Source: Clostridia bacterium (GTDB taxonomy: Bacteria > Bacillota_A > Clostridia > Christensenellales > Aristaeellaceae). Taken from it: 38,707 nucleotides of DNA. A program made the position numbers and the translations under genes. This document shows, piece by piece, positions 16,265 through 23,843 of the stretch (position 1 is its first letter; the number at the start of each line of letters is the position of its first letter). Below the pieces are notes generated by a model. The model saw nothing but the letters and a program-made list of their open reading frames with translations, was not told the origin of the DNA and did not search any database. The stretch is from the NCBI GenBank assembly GCA_017509065.1, contig JAFWQM010000045.1:1-38707 (forward strand), read 5' to 3'.

Positions 16265-18796
16265 CTACAGGTCGTCAAACGGGCTTTTCTTTCCACTCCT
16301 GGGCTGATTTACGCTTTTTCCTTTGTCTGCTGCCTGATCCCAGCTGCCGTCCAGGCCCATGCGCAGCAGTTCCTCCATCATTTCATCGTCGGATTTGGCG
16401 GTCGGTTCCAGCGGGCCTTCATCCATCAGATCATCAAACACATTTCTTCTTTTGGTAATGACCGCGGGCTCTGATTTGATCGATTCAAAGGGATCCTTTT
16501 CCTTCTGTTTTTTCTTGCCCCATGGCAGGAAGCCGGACTTTTTCTCCGTTTCCTCTTTGACCTTACTCTTTTTCTTCGGGCTGCCGGCTTCGATCACCAG
16601 AGACTCTTCATCGGCAGGCGGGGCTTTCTTCTTCGCATTTGCGGCGGGCTTTTTGGGCGCTGCCGGAGTTTTGGGTTTTCTGCTGAAAAGACCTTGCTTC
16701 TTTTTCGGTTCCTTCACCAGTTCGGGCGTGGGCTCCAAAGGCAGCGGGAACGGTTCGTCCGCTGGGGGCAGCGGCTCGCTGAGGATCACGCCGACAGTCT
16801 GAAGGGGCTGATCCGGTTCCTGCTCCGGTGCGGGGGAGAGAACGGGCTCCAGAGGAACCAATTCCTGCTGTTCCGGCTCCTGGCTGATCTCAGGCTGCGG
16901 GGCTTCCAGGTCAGCTTGTTTCGGCTGATCCACGCCGACGGTGGTATCAAACCCGGAAAAATCGGGATAGGCGTCGGACGTCCGCGCAGTATCTTCCACG
17001 GGGGAGAGGACGGAGGCTGCCGGGGGCGTTTCCGGCGCTTCCACAGGGACGAAGCCGGAGTCCACAGAAGGAGGAGTTTCCGGCGTTTCCACTGAGACGA
17101 AGCCGGAGTCCACTGTGCGCGTTTCCGGCGCTTCCACGGGGACGAAATCGGAGACCGCCGGAGGAGCTTCCGGTGTCTTCTCCGCAGGCGGTTCGGCGGG
17201 AGTTTCAGCCAGATCCGCAAAGAGATCCGTTTTGCGCGGCTGTTCAGGAGTACTGGACTGGGCCGATTTCCCCGTCCGCGCCAAAGATTTCTTTTTCTTC
17301 CCGGCGACCAAGTCTTTCCGGGCATCTTCGCTATCTTGCGTTTCCTCTTTTTTGGTTCCGGGCAGAGCTTTTTTCTTTTTCTTTGCGGCAGGCTTCTTGG
17401 CGTTTTTCCCGCCGCTGCCTCCGGAGCCGCCCAGCAGGACGTTTTTGGAAGATTTGAGGCCGTTGACGATGCAGCCCAGTATCCGGATGCCGGATTTATC
17501 CAGCTTTTCCAGGGTAGCCTGGATTTCGGGGATGGAAGCCGTATCGTATCGGACGACGAACAGCACGGTATTGGCCACCTGGTTCAGGCTCAGCGTTTCA
17601 GATTCCTTGCCGACAGGCGGCGCGTCGATAATGATATACTGGTACTGTTCGCGCAGCTGCGATATCATGTCGATGATGGTGCTGTCCAGGTATATCAGGT
17701 TGTGCTCCATCACCATGGGCAGAATATCCAGGTAGCCCGTCAGGGTGGTGATGGCGTCGGCCATGGTGATTTCTCCGCGGTACAGCGCGTTCAGGGAATG
17801 GCTGTAATCCAGATTGTTCAGAAACAGCGAGCCCAGCATGGGGTTTTTATAGTCATAGTCAATCAGCAGGGTATGGCGCTCCATATCGGAAAGCTGAATG
17901 GCCAGATTAGCCGCTGCCGAGGTACGGCCCTCGTGGCCGGTGGTCGACGTAATATAAAAGCAGTGGCACTTTTCCTTGAGGCCGATTCTGTTGCGCAGGA
18001 TATACGCCGAGGAAGAATAGTTCTGCGTCACCTCCGACGAAGATTTTTCATCCGACACCAGCAGAGAGATTTTGTTGGAAAAATACGCTGGATCGTAAGG
18101 AATGATGCCGATCGTTTCCAGCCCGAACACTGTTTCCACGTCTTTCACGTTGATCAGCGTGGGCCGCATCATCAGTTCGATGATGGCGAAGCCCATTCCC
18201 GCGCCGAAGCCCAGCACGGGAAGGACCATCCAGGTTTTGATATTGGCCGAGCTGGATCGAATCAGCGTGGACTCCGGTTCGTTAAAAATCTGCAGCCTGC
18301 CTACCTGTACAATCTCGGGCAGCAGGCTGTTGGCTTTGTCAATCAGGGCCTGCCACAGATTCATTCCTTCCTCGCCGTTGTCCCAGGTCAGCCGCATGGT
18401 GATGATGTTGGTGTCGTTATACTGGGAGATGGACAGTCCGTTGCGGATATCGGAAGCGGACACGCCCAGCATCTGTTCATCGTTGATGATCCGGTACAGC
18501 AGCCGGTCGCTCCGCAGCAGATAATAGACCGTATCATACAGATCGGTAGCCAGGGTCATATCGGTTTTACTGGGAGCGATGCTGTTGCCGGAGTAGCGGC
18601 CCTGGCTGTTCACGGCGTTGATGACGAAGGAGCCGTTGATCTGATAGGTCTGCACCGCTGACTGCACATAGTTCATGCCGGACAGCAGCACGCCGAACAC
18701 TCCGCCTAAAAAAGTAAGAGAAACGATGATTTTCCAACGTTTCTGCACCGCGAACAGCAGATCGCTGATTCGCAATTGAATGCCGATCGAATTCAA
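16265..18796 (-). CDS. Wzz/BY-kinase-like chain-length protein with variant Walker A and long tail
   Basis: The 843-residue product begins at a TTG codon with AGGGAG 8 nt upstream. The N-terminal Wzz module has TM1 at about 22-40, an extracytoplasmic part, and TM2 at about 189-208. The cytoplasmic P-loop domain has Walker A-like GHEGRTS (287-293), Walker A' LLIDYDYKNP (310-319) and Walker B YIIIDAPPVG (387-396). In the family the loop is GEGKST, so the invariant Lys is Arg here. No C-terminal Tyr cluster is present. Instead, residues about 455-843 form a Lys/Pro/Glu-rich tail with repeated DSGFVPVEAPETPP-like units. It fuses the two halves that are usually separate CpsC/CpsD proteins in Gram-positives. 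It probably sets chain length with the polymerase; kinase activity is doubtful. Confidence 0.85.
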   Translation of the reverse strand: MNSIGIQLRISDLLFAVQKRWKIIVSLTFLGGVFGVLLSGMNYVQSAVQTYQINGSFVINAVNSQGRYSGNSIAPSKTDMTLATDLYDTVYYLLRSDRLLYRIINDEQMLGVSASDIRNGLSISQYNDTNIITMRLTWDNGEEGMNLWQALIDKANSLLPEIVQVGRLQIFNEPESTLIRSSSANIKTWMVLPVLGFGAGMGFAIIELMMRPTLINVKDVETVFGLETIGIIPYDPAYFSNKISLLVSDEKSSSEVTQNYSSSAYILRNRIGLKEKCHCFYITSTTGHEGRTSAAANLAIQLSDMERHTLLIDYDYKNPMLGSLFLNNLDYSHSLNALYRGEITMADAITTLTGYLDILPMVMEHNLIYLDSTIIDMISQLREQYQYIIIDAPPVGKESETLSLNQVANTVLFVVRYDTASIPEIQATLEKLDKSGIRILGCIVNGLKSSKNVLLGGSGGSGGKNAKKPAAKKKKKALPGTKKEETQDSEDARKDLVAGKKKKSLARTGKSAQSSTPEQPRKTDLFADLAETPAEPPAEKTPEAPPAVSDFVPVEAPETRTVDSGFVSVETPETPPSVDSGFVPVEAPETPPAASVLSPVEDTARTSDAYPDFSGFDTTVGVDQPKQADLEAPQPEISQEPEQQELVPLEPVLSPAPEQEPDQPLQTVGVILSEPLPPADEPFPLPLEPTPELVKEPKKKQGLFSRKPKTPAAPKKPAANAKKKAPPADEESLVIEAGSPKKKSKVKEETEKKSGFLPWGKKKQKEKDPFESIKSEPAVITKRRNVFDDLMDEGPLEPTAKSDDEMMEELLRMGLDGSWDQAADKGKSVNQPRSGKKSPFDDL

Positions 18797-18900
18797 ATCC
18801 TCGTCTCCCTTCTTTTTTATTTTGTCTGATCAAAATGCCTGTGAACGGTGAAAGCGCTTTGTATGATTCACCGCGTCATCCGCTGGGTGAAACGGGTCCT

Positions 18901-20619
18901 TTACTCTTCCGCGCGCCTTTTTCTTCTCCTCCTCCTGACGATCAGGATCACAGCCACCGCCGTCACGATCAGGATCAGGGCAGCCACACCGCCCATGATC
19001 AGGTAACGCAGCAGGTAGGATGTCTGCATGTTGATATACTGTACCTCGGTCGTGTCATAGACCTGGATATCAAAGCGCATCGACGTGTCCGCTTCCCGAA
19101 TGATGTAGTAGAAGCCCGGCTCCAGATTGTTGAACATCAGCGGAGCGCCGGTTGTGGTCCAGGTGCGGACCAGGGTGCCGCCGGCGTCATACAGGGCAAG
19201 ATTCACGTCCGCCACCTGAATATCGCTGAATTCATCCGTGATGCCGATCGCGACGCGGATCATATGATTGAACGCCTCAATCGACGCTTCCGTCTCCCCG
19301 TCGATCCGTCCGTCCGCGCTCACGGTCAGGGAGTATGTCTGGCTGTCGATCCTGTAATTCTCTTCCGAACTGATCTGCGTGATGCGGTAGACCGTGCCCT
19401 TTTCCAGCGAATCGAGCAGGATGCTGCCCGAGGAATTGGTGGTATACTCCTGCGCCGGTTCGCCGCTGCCCACGGCCTGAACGGAGAACACAGCGCCCCC
19501 GATTCCTCTTGTGGGATAGAGCTCATCCTTCAGCGATATTGAAATCTTTGTGCGCGTACTGGTCAGAGAGAACTGCGGAGGCAGCGTGCCGCTTTTCTTT
19601 TCCACGGAGGCTTCAATATCGGTTTCCTGCCCGACGTAGTAATCCGGGATGATCCGCTGCCGGATCAGGTACTCGCCCAGATATATCTCTTCGCTTTCGC
19701 CGATGCCGCTTTCATCGCATACGATGGAGCTTACCACCTGCCCGATCCTGTAGCGCAGCGTGCCGTCGCTGGTGATGATGTTTTCAGCCGCGACCACGTC
19801 AAACTCAGCGCCGGACAGGGGTCTTCCCGTTTCCTCGTCGGTCATTTTCAGGCGGATGATATTCCGCGAAGGATACAGCGGCACCCGAACCACCAGGGGT
19901 TCGGACCAGTCAAAAGTCTCGTTGAGATCAAACTCGATATTGGAGGAGGCGTCGTAGCCCTCGGGCTCCGTCAGCTCGTGCAGCTCATAAAGGCCCAGCT
20001 GAAGCTTTTCGGGCAGATAGAACACGCCGGTTTCCGTCGTTTCAAACATGCGGAACGAAATGCGTTCCGGATAGTAGGTGTTCAGGATCAGCAGGGAATG
20101 ATTGTCGCCGTACAGCTCAAACTGCACGCCGGCTTCCTTGATGCCCCGGCCCGTGTCCGCGTCCACCAGCATCACATAGACCGCGGATTTCAGGCCCGCG
20201 TCCGGGATCTCTCCCGGGCCTTCGCCCGCGCCTTCGCCGCCGCCGGTACCGCCGCCGCCGCCGGCCGCTCCCGCGCCGGGAAGATCCGGGGTCGGGCTCA
20301 CGGTCGGGGTAGGCGACGGCGAGGGCGTTTCACCGTCAGGATACGTGGGATGCGAGGATTCGTTGCCACCTCCGGGGAACCAGAAAAAAGCGGTGGGCTC
20401 CGGGGTCTCAGTATGCTTGCCGTCGCCATTGTCCGAATCGGCGTAGGTATTTCCGGCGTCGGGGTCTTTCAGATTGTATTCCGGGATATGAACGATATAA
20501 AGACCGAGCAGCAGAATCACGAGCATCAAAATCAGCAGCATCGCGCTGAACATGTCGGATGCCGGCTGCCAGAAATTCAGCTCATCATCATGCTTGCCCT
20601 GCTTTTTCTTTCTGTTCAT
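18901..20619 (-). CDS. MotB/ExbD/ZorB-like stator helix fused to Cna-B/SpaA-like surface domains
   Basis: The 572-residue product starts with a basic N-terminus, then FWQPASDMFSAMLLILMLVI (16-35). This matches the FWxxxxDLMxxLL pattern of MotB/OmpA-family and ZorB stator helices, with Asp22 as the probable ion-carrying residue. A Pro/Thr/Gly-rich linker (about 65-140) leads to four Cna-B/SpaA-like beta domains. Signatures include ELHELTEPEGYD, EETGRPLSGAEFDV and GEYLIRQR. A second helix (about 538-560) and a basic RRRRRKRR tail follow, with no LPXTG sortase motif. The usual peptidoglycan-binding OmpA domain is absent. The ATG overlaps the stop of the MotA/ExbB-EAL gene (ATGA), so the two are almost certainly partners. 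The outer domains may contact cell wall or EPS; this is inference. Confidence 0.78.
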   Translation of the reverse strand: MNRKKKQGKHDDELNFWQPASDMFSAMLLILMLVILLLGLYIVHIPEYNLKDPDAGNTYADSDNGDGKHTETPEPTAFFWFPGGGNESSHPTYPDGETPSPSPTPTVSPTPDLPGAGAAGGGGGTGGGEGAGEGPGEIPDAGLKSAVYVMLVDADTGRGIKEAGVQFELYGDNHSLLILNTYYPERISFRMFETTETGVFYLPEKLQLGLYELHELTEPEGYDASSNIEFDLNETFDWSEPLVVRVPLYPSRNIIRLKMTDEETGRPLSGAEFDVVAAENIITSDGTLRYRIGQVVSSIVCDESGIGESEEIYLGEYLIRQRIIPDYYVGQETDIEASVEKKSGTLPPQFSLTSTRTKISISLKDELYPTRGIGGAVFSVQAVGSGEPAQEYTTNSSGSILLDSLEKGTVYRITQISSEENYRIDSQTYSLTVSADGRIDGETEASIEAFNHMIRVAIGITDEFSDIQVADVNLALYDAGGTLVRTWTTTGAPLMFNNLEPGFYYIIREADTSMRFDIQVYDTTEVQYINMQTSYLLRYLIMGGVAALILIVTAVAVILIVRRRRRKRRAEE

Positions 20620-22187
20620 TTCCCCGCTTCTCCGCTTATCACAGATTCAAAATCCTGCACGGATATGGGTTTTGACAGGTAGAAGCCCTGCCCTTCTGTG
20701 CAGCCGCATTTCCGCAGCATGCCCATTTGCTCCATATTCTCGATGCCTTCCGACGCCAGCGTCATCTGCAGGCTTCTTGCCTGATCGAAAATGGAATTCA
20801 ATATCCCCTGGTTGATATTGCCGCGCAGCCGCCTCAAGTCCAGCTTCAGAATGTCAGCCGAGATGTTTTCGATCGCGTTCAAGGCGATATAATCCCCGTC
20901 AAAGCCGTCCATGACCACGCGGAAACCGTTCTGCCGCAGCTTTGCTTCCGTTTCCAGCGTGGCGTGGTTGGAGAGCATATAGGCGTTTTCGGCGATTTCG
21001 ATTTCCAGATAGCGCGGCGGGATGCGGTATTTTTTCAGCATGCCGTCAAAAAACTCGGCGATATCGATGGCCAGAATATCCGTTTTCGTCACGTTGATGG
21101 AAAGCGGAACGGGCCGGATATTGGAATCAATCCAGCGGCGGATGGTCATGCACACCTGTTCCCAGATGTACTGGTCCAATTTGGTAATGTATCCGTTGCT
21201 TTCAAGCACGGGAATAAACACGGCGGGGGAAACCATGCCCAGCTTGCCGTGGTTCCAGCGCACCAGGGCTTCCGCGCCGACCACCTTGCGGGTATTCAGG
21301 TCAAAGCGCGGCTGCAGATAGAAAACAAATTCCCCGTCCCGCAGACCCTGCAGAATCTGCGGCATCAGGATCTGTTCGTTGCTGGTGTTCTGCGCCTGAA
21401 TCGCGGGGCTGCTGCCGCCCGACACCGAAAACTGCCCGCTCTTGGGAAGCCGCTCCAGCAGCTCCGTAATCTGCTTCATTTCTCTCCGCTCACGGTAGCG
21501 GATTTGTTCCTCCACCGTCGGGATCACGTCTTTATGGAAATGATCGACGAACAGCCCCAGATTCCTGATCATCATGTTCCATGTGACGCGGTAGGTGATA
21601 TTGAACACCAGCGACAGGATAACGCCCGCGATGGACGTATAGAAAGCAACGCGGATACCGGCCAGCAGCGTCTGCACGCTGGACAGCGCCGCGTTCACGC
21701 TGCTGAACCCGATCCCCTGGATACCGATGATCAAGCCGATGAAGGTGCCTAAGATGCCAAGACCGGTCAATGTGCCCGGTATCTGGGCGACAACGTTCTG
21801 CCAGCTTTTCAGGCCGAGGATGTCATCGTTGAAATAATCTTCAATGTCGGCCAGCACCTGGCCGGAATCGCGCTGGGCCTGCACCTTCTCCTGGTATTCA
21901 CGGAACAGGTCGTCCATGGTATTCTGATGAAAGAAATCGTCAATCTGCACCATGACCGACCAGGTGGAACTGGTCTGAACCTCCAGGGCCCGGTCAATGT
22001 TTTCCAGGCCCTCCTGAAATGCGCGGGAAAACTGTATGACGGGGAAAACGCCAAACAGCACCCCAATAAACACGATCACTTCCATTATCACGATGAAGAT
22101 CGTGGAAATTTCATCCGGCGCGTAAGCGGTCAGGATGATGCCGCCTATCAGGACGAAAATGATCATGAAGTAAACCAGCCTTTGCAT
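20616..22187 (-). CDS. MotA/TolQ/ExbB-type proton channel protein fused to an EAL domain
   Basis: In this 523-residue product TM1 (5-21) and TM2 (28-50) precede a cytoplasmic helical segment. Next come TM3 with IPGTLTGLGILGTFIGLIIG (136-155) and TM4 with LLAGIRVAFYTSIAGVILSL (174-193), the hallmark pair of MotA/TolQ/ExbB/ZorA. After a linker, an EAL c-di-GMP domain spans about 275-520. EAL is E306-L308, with N365, E397, K448, E480 and Q500 at the expected metal/substrate sites. The loop usually reading DDFGTGYSSL is DGFDGDYIAL (427-436), so the second metal Asp is Gly428. Hydrolysis may be weak or lost and the domain may be a sensor. GAGGAG precedes the ATG. It is the first gene of the EPS operon. 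Confidence 0.85.
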   Translation of the reverse strand: MQRLVYFMIIFVLIGGIILTAYAPDEISTIFIVIMEVIVFIGVLFGVFPVIQFSRAFQEGLENIDRALEVQTSSTWSVMVQIDDFFHQNTMDDLFREYQEKVQAQRDSGQVLADIEDYFNDDILGLKSWQNVVAQIPGTLTGLGILGTFIGLIIGIQGIGFSSVNAALSSVQTLLAGIRVAFYTSIAGVILSLVFNITYRVTWNMMIRNLGLFVDHFHKDVIPTVEEQIRYRERREMKQITELLERLPKSGQFSVSGGSSPAIQAQNTSNEQILMPQILQGLRDGEFVFYLQPRFDLNTRKVVGAEALVRWNHGKLGMVSPAVFIPVLESNGYITKLDQYIWEQVCMTIRRWIDSNIRPVPLSINVTKTDILAIDIAEFFDGMLKKYRIPPRYLEIEIAENAYMLSNHATLETEAKLRQNGFRVVMDGFDGDYIALNAIENISADILKLDLRRLRGNINQGILNSIFDQARSLQMTLASEGIENMEQMGMLRKCGCTEGQGFYLSKPISVQDFESVISGEAGK

Positions 22188-22400
22188 CTACTTCTCCTCA
22201 CTTAACTCATATAAAGCGGAAAAGCCGCAATCAGCGTTTTTAACAATCCCGCGTAAGCTTTTGTTTCAAAGCGGCCCACATAACAGGGCATCAAAGATAC
22301 AACAATAATGAAAATCTCTTTTTTCCGGCGTTATTCACAACATAAAGACTTTCACAATGTGTACTTGAATAAACACGTAGTGAAAAAACTATACCTACGC
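22188..22400 (-). other. Long 5' leader of the EPS operon
   Basis: About 210 nt separate the predicted transcription start (near 22400) from the first start codon. Only a weak hairpin (GCGG/CCGC near 22216-22228) and a CGTAG/CTACG inverted pair near the start point were seen. I looked for a c-di-GMP riboswitch core and did not recognise one. An unrecognised leader RNA remains possible. Confidence 0.4.
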
Positions 22401-22406
22401 AACATA

Positions 22407-22435
22407 ATTATATCACAATAGTTCGTGTATGAAAA
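22407..22435 (-). promoter_or_regulatory. Promoter of the EPS/motor operon
   Basis: On the minus strand a perfect -10 TATAAT (22407-22412) follows a -35 TTTTCA (22430-22435; 4 of 6 consensus) with 17-nt spacing. It points at the MotA/ExbB-EAL gene, and no comparable promoter was noticed inside the operon. TTGTGA occurs three times around it (22413-22418, 22352-22357, 22335-22340), possibly an operator. Confidence 0.7.
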
Positions 22436-22581
22436 GTCAGAATTCAAAAAAGTCATGTATGGAATGTACCGGAATGATTGGCAGGATGAAGTTTTTGGTG
22501 AAGCTGGGCAGTGAAATGCCGTTCTGAAATCCCTCAGTCCTCATGAAACGGGAGCTTGAATGCTTTTCATATTGAGCATAG
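22436..22581. other. Intergenic stretch with nothing recognisable
   Basis: This AT-richer spacer lies between the EPS promoter and the terminator of the sensor-kinase operon. No convincing reading frame, hairpin or repeat was seen. It could hold upstream regulator sites for the divergent-looking promoter region. Confidence 0.4.
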
Positions 22582-22617
22582 AAAAAAACGCAAAGCCTTG
22601 TCCTGTATGGCTTTGCG
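22582..22617 (-). terminator. Rho-independent terminator of the two-component operon
   Basis: A perfect 9-bp stem, CGCAAAGCC (22589-22597) with GGCTTTGCG (22609-22617), has an 11-nt loop. On the minus strand it is followed directly by seven T (22582-22588). It ends transcription coming from the sensor kinase and insulates the EPS promoter. Confidence 0.88.
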
Positions 22618-22672
22618 GGTTTTATGATTCTATATGGTCAGAATAACAAATTAAAACAAAAAATAAACAAAT

Positions 22673-22710
22673 GTCATCTCGACCGGAGCAAAGCGGAGTG
22701 GAGAGACCTA
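22673..22710. repeat. Repeat element C, half copy
   Basis: It begins GTCATCTCGACCGGAGC and continues into GGAGTGGAGAGACCT. It shares its core with 34231-34278 and 38504-38520. Such GTCATCCCGACC elements are scattered in many gut Firmicutes genomes. It lies between the kinase stop codon and its terminator, so it is transcribed. Confidence 0.7.
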
Positions 22711-22736
22711 AGCTGCGCAATAAACCAACGCCTGCA

Positions 22737-23843
22737 TCATTCCTCCCGCTTGGGCAGCACCACGCCGATGCGGGTGCCGATTTCCTCGCGGGAATACACG
22801 TCAAAGTAACCCTTATGCCGCTCCACGATCCATTTGGCGATGCTCAGGCCCAGGCCGGTGCCGCCGGTGGCGCGGGTGCGGGCAGGGTCGGAGCGGAAGA
22901 AGCGGTCAAAGATGTGTTCCAAATCCTCCTGCTTGATGCCGATGCCGTTGTCCTGCACCTCGAAGCAGGGGGAGCCGTCCTTATAACGGGTACGCAGGGA
23001 AATGAGCGCGCCGGAGCCGGTATATTTCACCGCGTTGTCGGTGAGGATGCGGGCGGTCTGCTTGAGCATATCGGCATCGCCGTTCACCATCACGGGTTCG
23101 GGCGCGTCCAGACGCCAGGCGCGGTCGGGGTGGATCATCTGTGATTCTTCAAAAACTTCGGTGATCATCTGGGACAAATCAAAATCCTCGAACACCAGCT
23201 GATTCCGCCCGTTATCGCCGCGGGCCAGGAACAAAAGCTGCTCGATCAGCTTTTTCATATGAGCGGACTCGGTCTGGATGGCGGTGATGCCTTCATCCAG
23301 CACCTTTTCGTCGGATTTGCCCCACCGCTGGAGCATGTCGGCGTAGCCCTGGATCACGGCGATGGGCGTGCGCAGTTCGTGGGACGCGTCAGACACGAAG
23401 CGGGTCTGCTCGCGGTAGGATTCCTGGGTGCGGTTCAGCAGGTCGTTGATGGCTGATTCCAGGCCTTGCAGCTCTTTGTCGCCCGTGATGACATGGGCGT
23501 CAGGAGACAGAGGGATCACCGTGCCGATGGCGTCCTCCAGGTGGTGCAGCTTTTCCGGGTCAAACCGGGTCTGGCTCAGTTCCTGAGCGGTGAGGGCGAT
23601 GCGCTCCAGCGGCTCCATCAGCCGTTTGGCCTTCTCCTTGCCTACCCGGTATTGCAGCGTCGCCAGCGCAACTTCCGCAACCGACAGGACGGGCCAGAAT
23701 ACTTCCGCCCGCACGGTGAGCCAGCTTGCGGCGATCATCGTGCCCAATACCGCGTCAAGCAGGCCCATCAAAAGCAGCGTGCGCCGCGTCCAATAGGCGT
23801 TGATGCGCTTGGCGATGGAAGAAACTCTTTTTTCGTCTTTCAT
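22737..23843 (-). CDS. Membrane sensor histidine kinase
   Basis: The 368-residue product has two N-terminal hydrophobic helices (about 21-40 and 46-62) with almost no external loop, so it probably senses the membrane or an intramembrane partner. The H box is FVSDASHELRTPIAVIQGY with phospho-acceptor His155. The N box is ILTDNAVKYT, G1 is DNGIGI, the F box FDRFFRSD, and G2 GGTGLGLSIA, so all catalytic elements are intact. The start overlaps the response regulator stop (ATGA, 23840-23843), as in a standard pair. It resembles ArlS-type HisKA kinases. The target genes are unknown; the EPS operon next door is one candidate, but nothing in the sequence proves it. Confidence 0.93.
   Translation of the reverse strand: MKDEKRVSSIAKRINAYWTRRTLLLMGLLDAVLGTMIAASWLTVRAEVFWPVLSVAEVALATLQYRVGKEKAKRLMEPLERIALTAQELSQTRFDPEKLHHLEDAIGTVIPLSPDAHVITGDKELQGLESAINDLLNRTQESYREQTRFVSDASHELRTPIAVIQGYADMLQRWGKSDEKVLDEGITAIQTESAHMKKLIEQLLFLARGDNGRNQLVFEDFDLSQMITEVFEESQMIHPDRAWRLDAPEPVMVNGDADMLKQTARILTDNAVKYTGSGALISLRTRYKDGSPCFEVQDNGIGIKQEDLEHIFDRFFRSDPARTRATGGTGLGLSIAKWIVERHKGYFDVYSREEIGTRIGVVLPKREE

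Noticed and set aside
18901..20619. Sortase-anchored pilin (LPXTG) reading of the Cna-B protein
   Set aside because: A C-terminal helix and basic tail are present, but no LPXTG-like motif precedes them, no sortase is nearby, and the N-terminus is a stator-like helix rather than a signal peptide.
18901..22187. Zorya-type phage defence system
   Set aside because: The channel protein resembles ZorA in TM3/TM4, but there is no ZorC, ZorD or ZorE nearby, the ZorA tail is replaced by an EAL domain and the partner lacks the ZorB outer domain.
22188..22400. c-di-GMP riboswitch in the EPS leader
   Set aside because: The EAL fusion made this attractive, but I could not find the conserved core of either known c-di-GMP riboswitch class on the minus strand.
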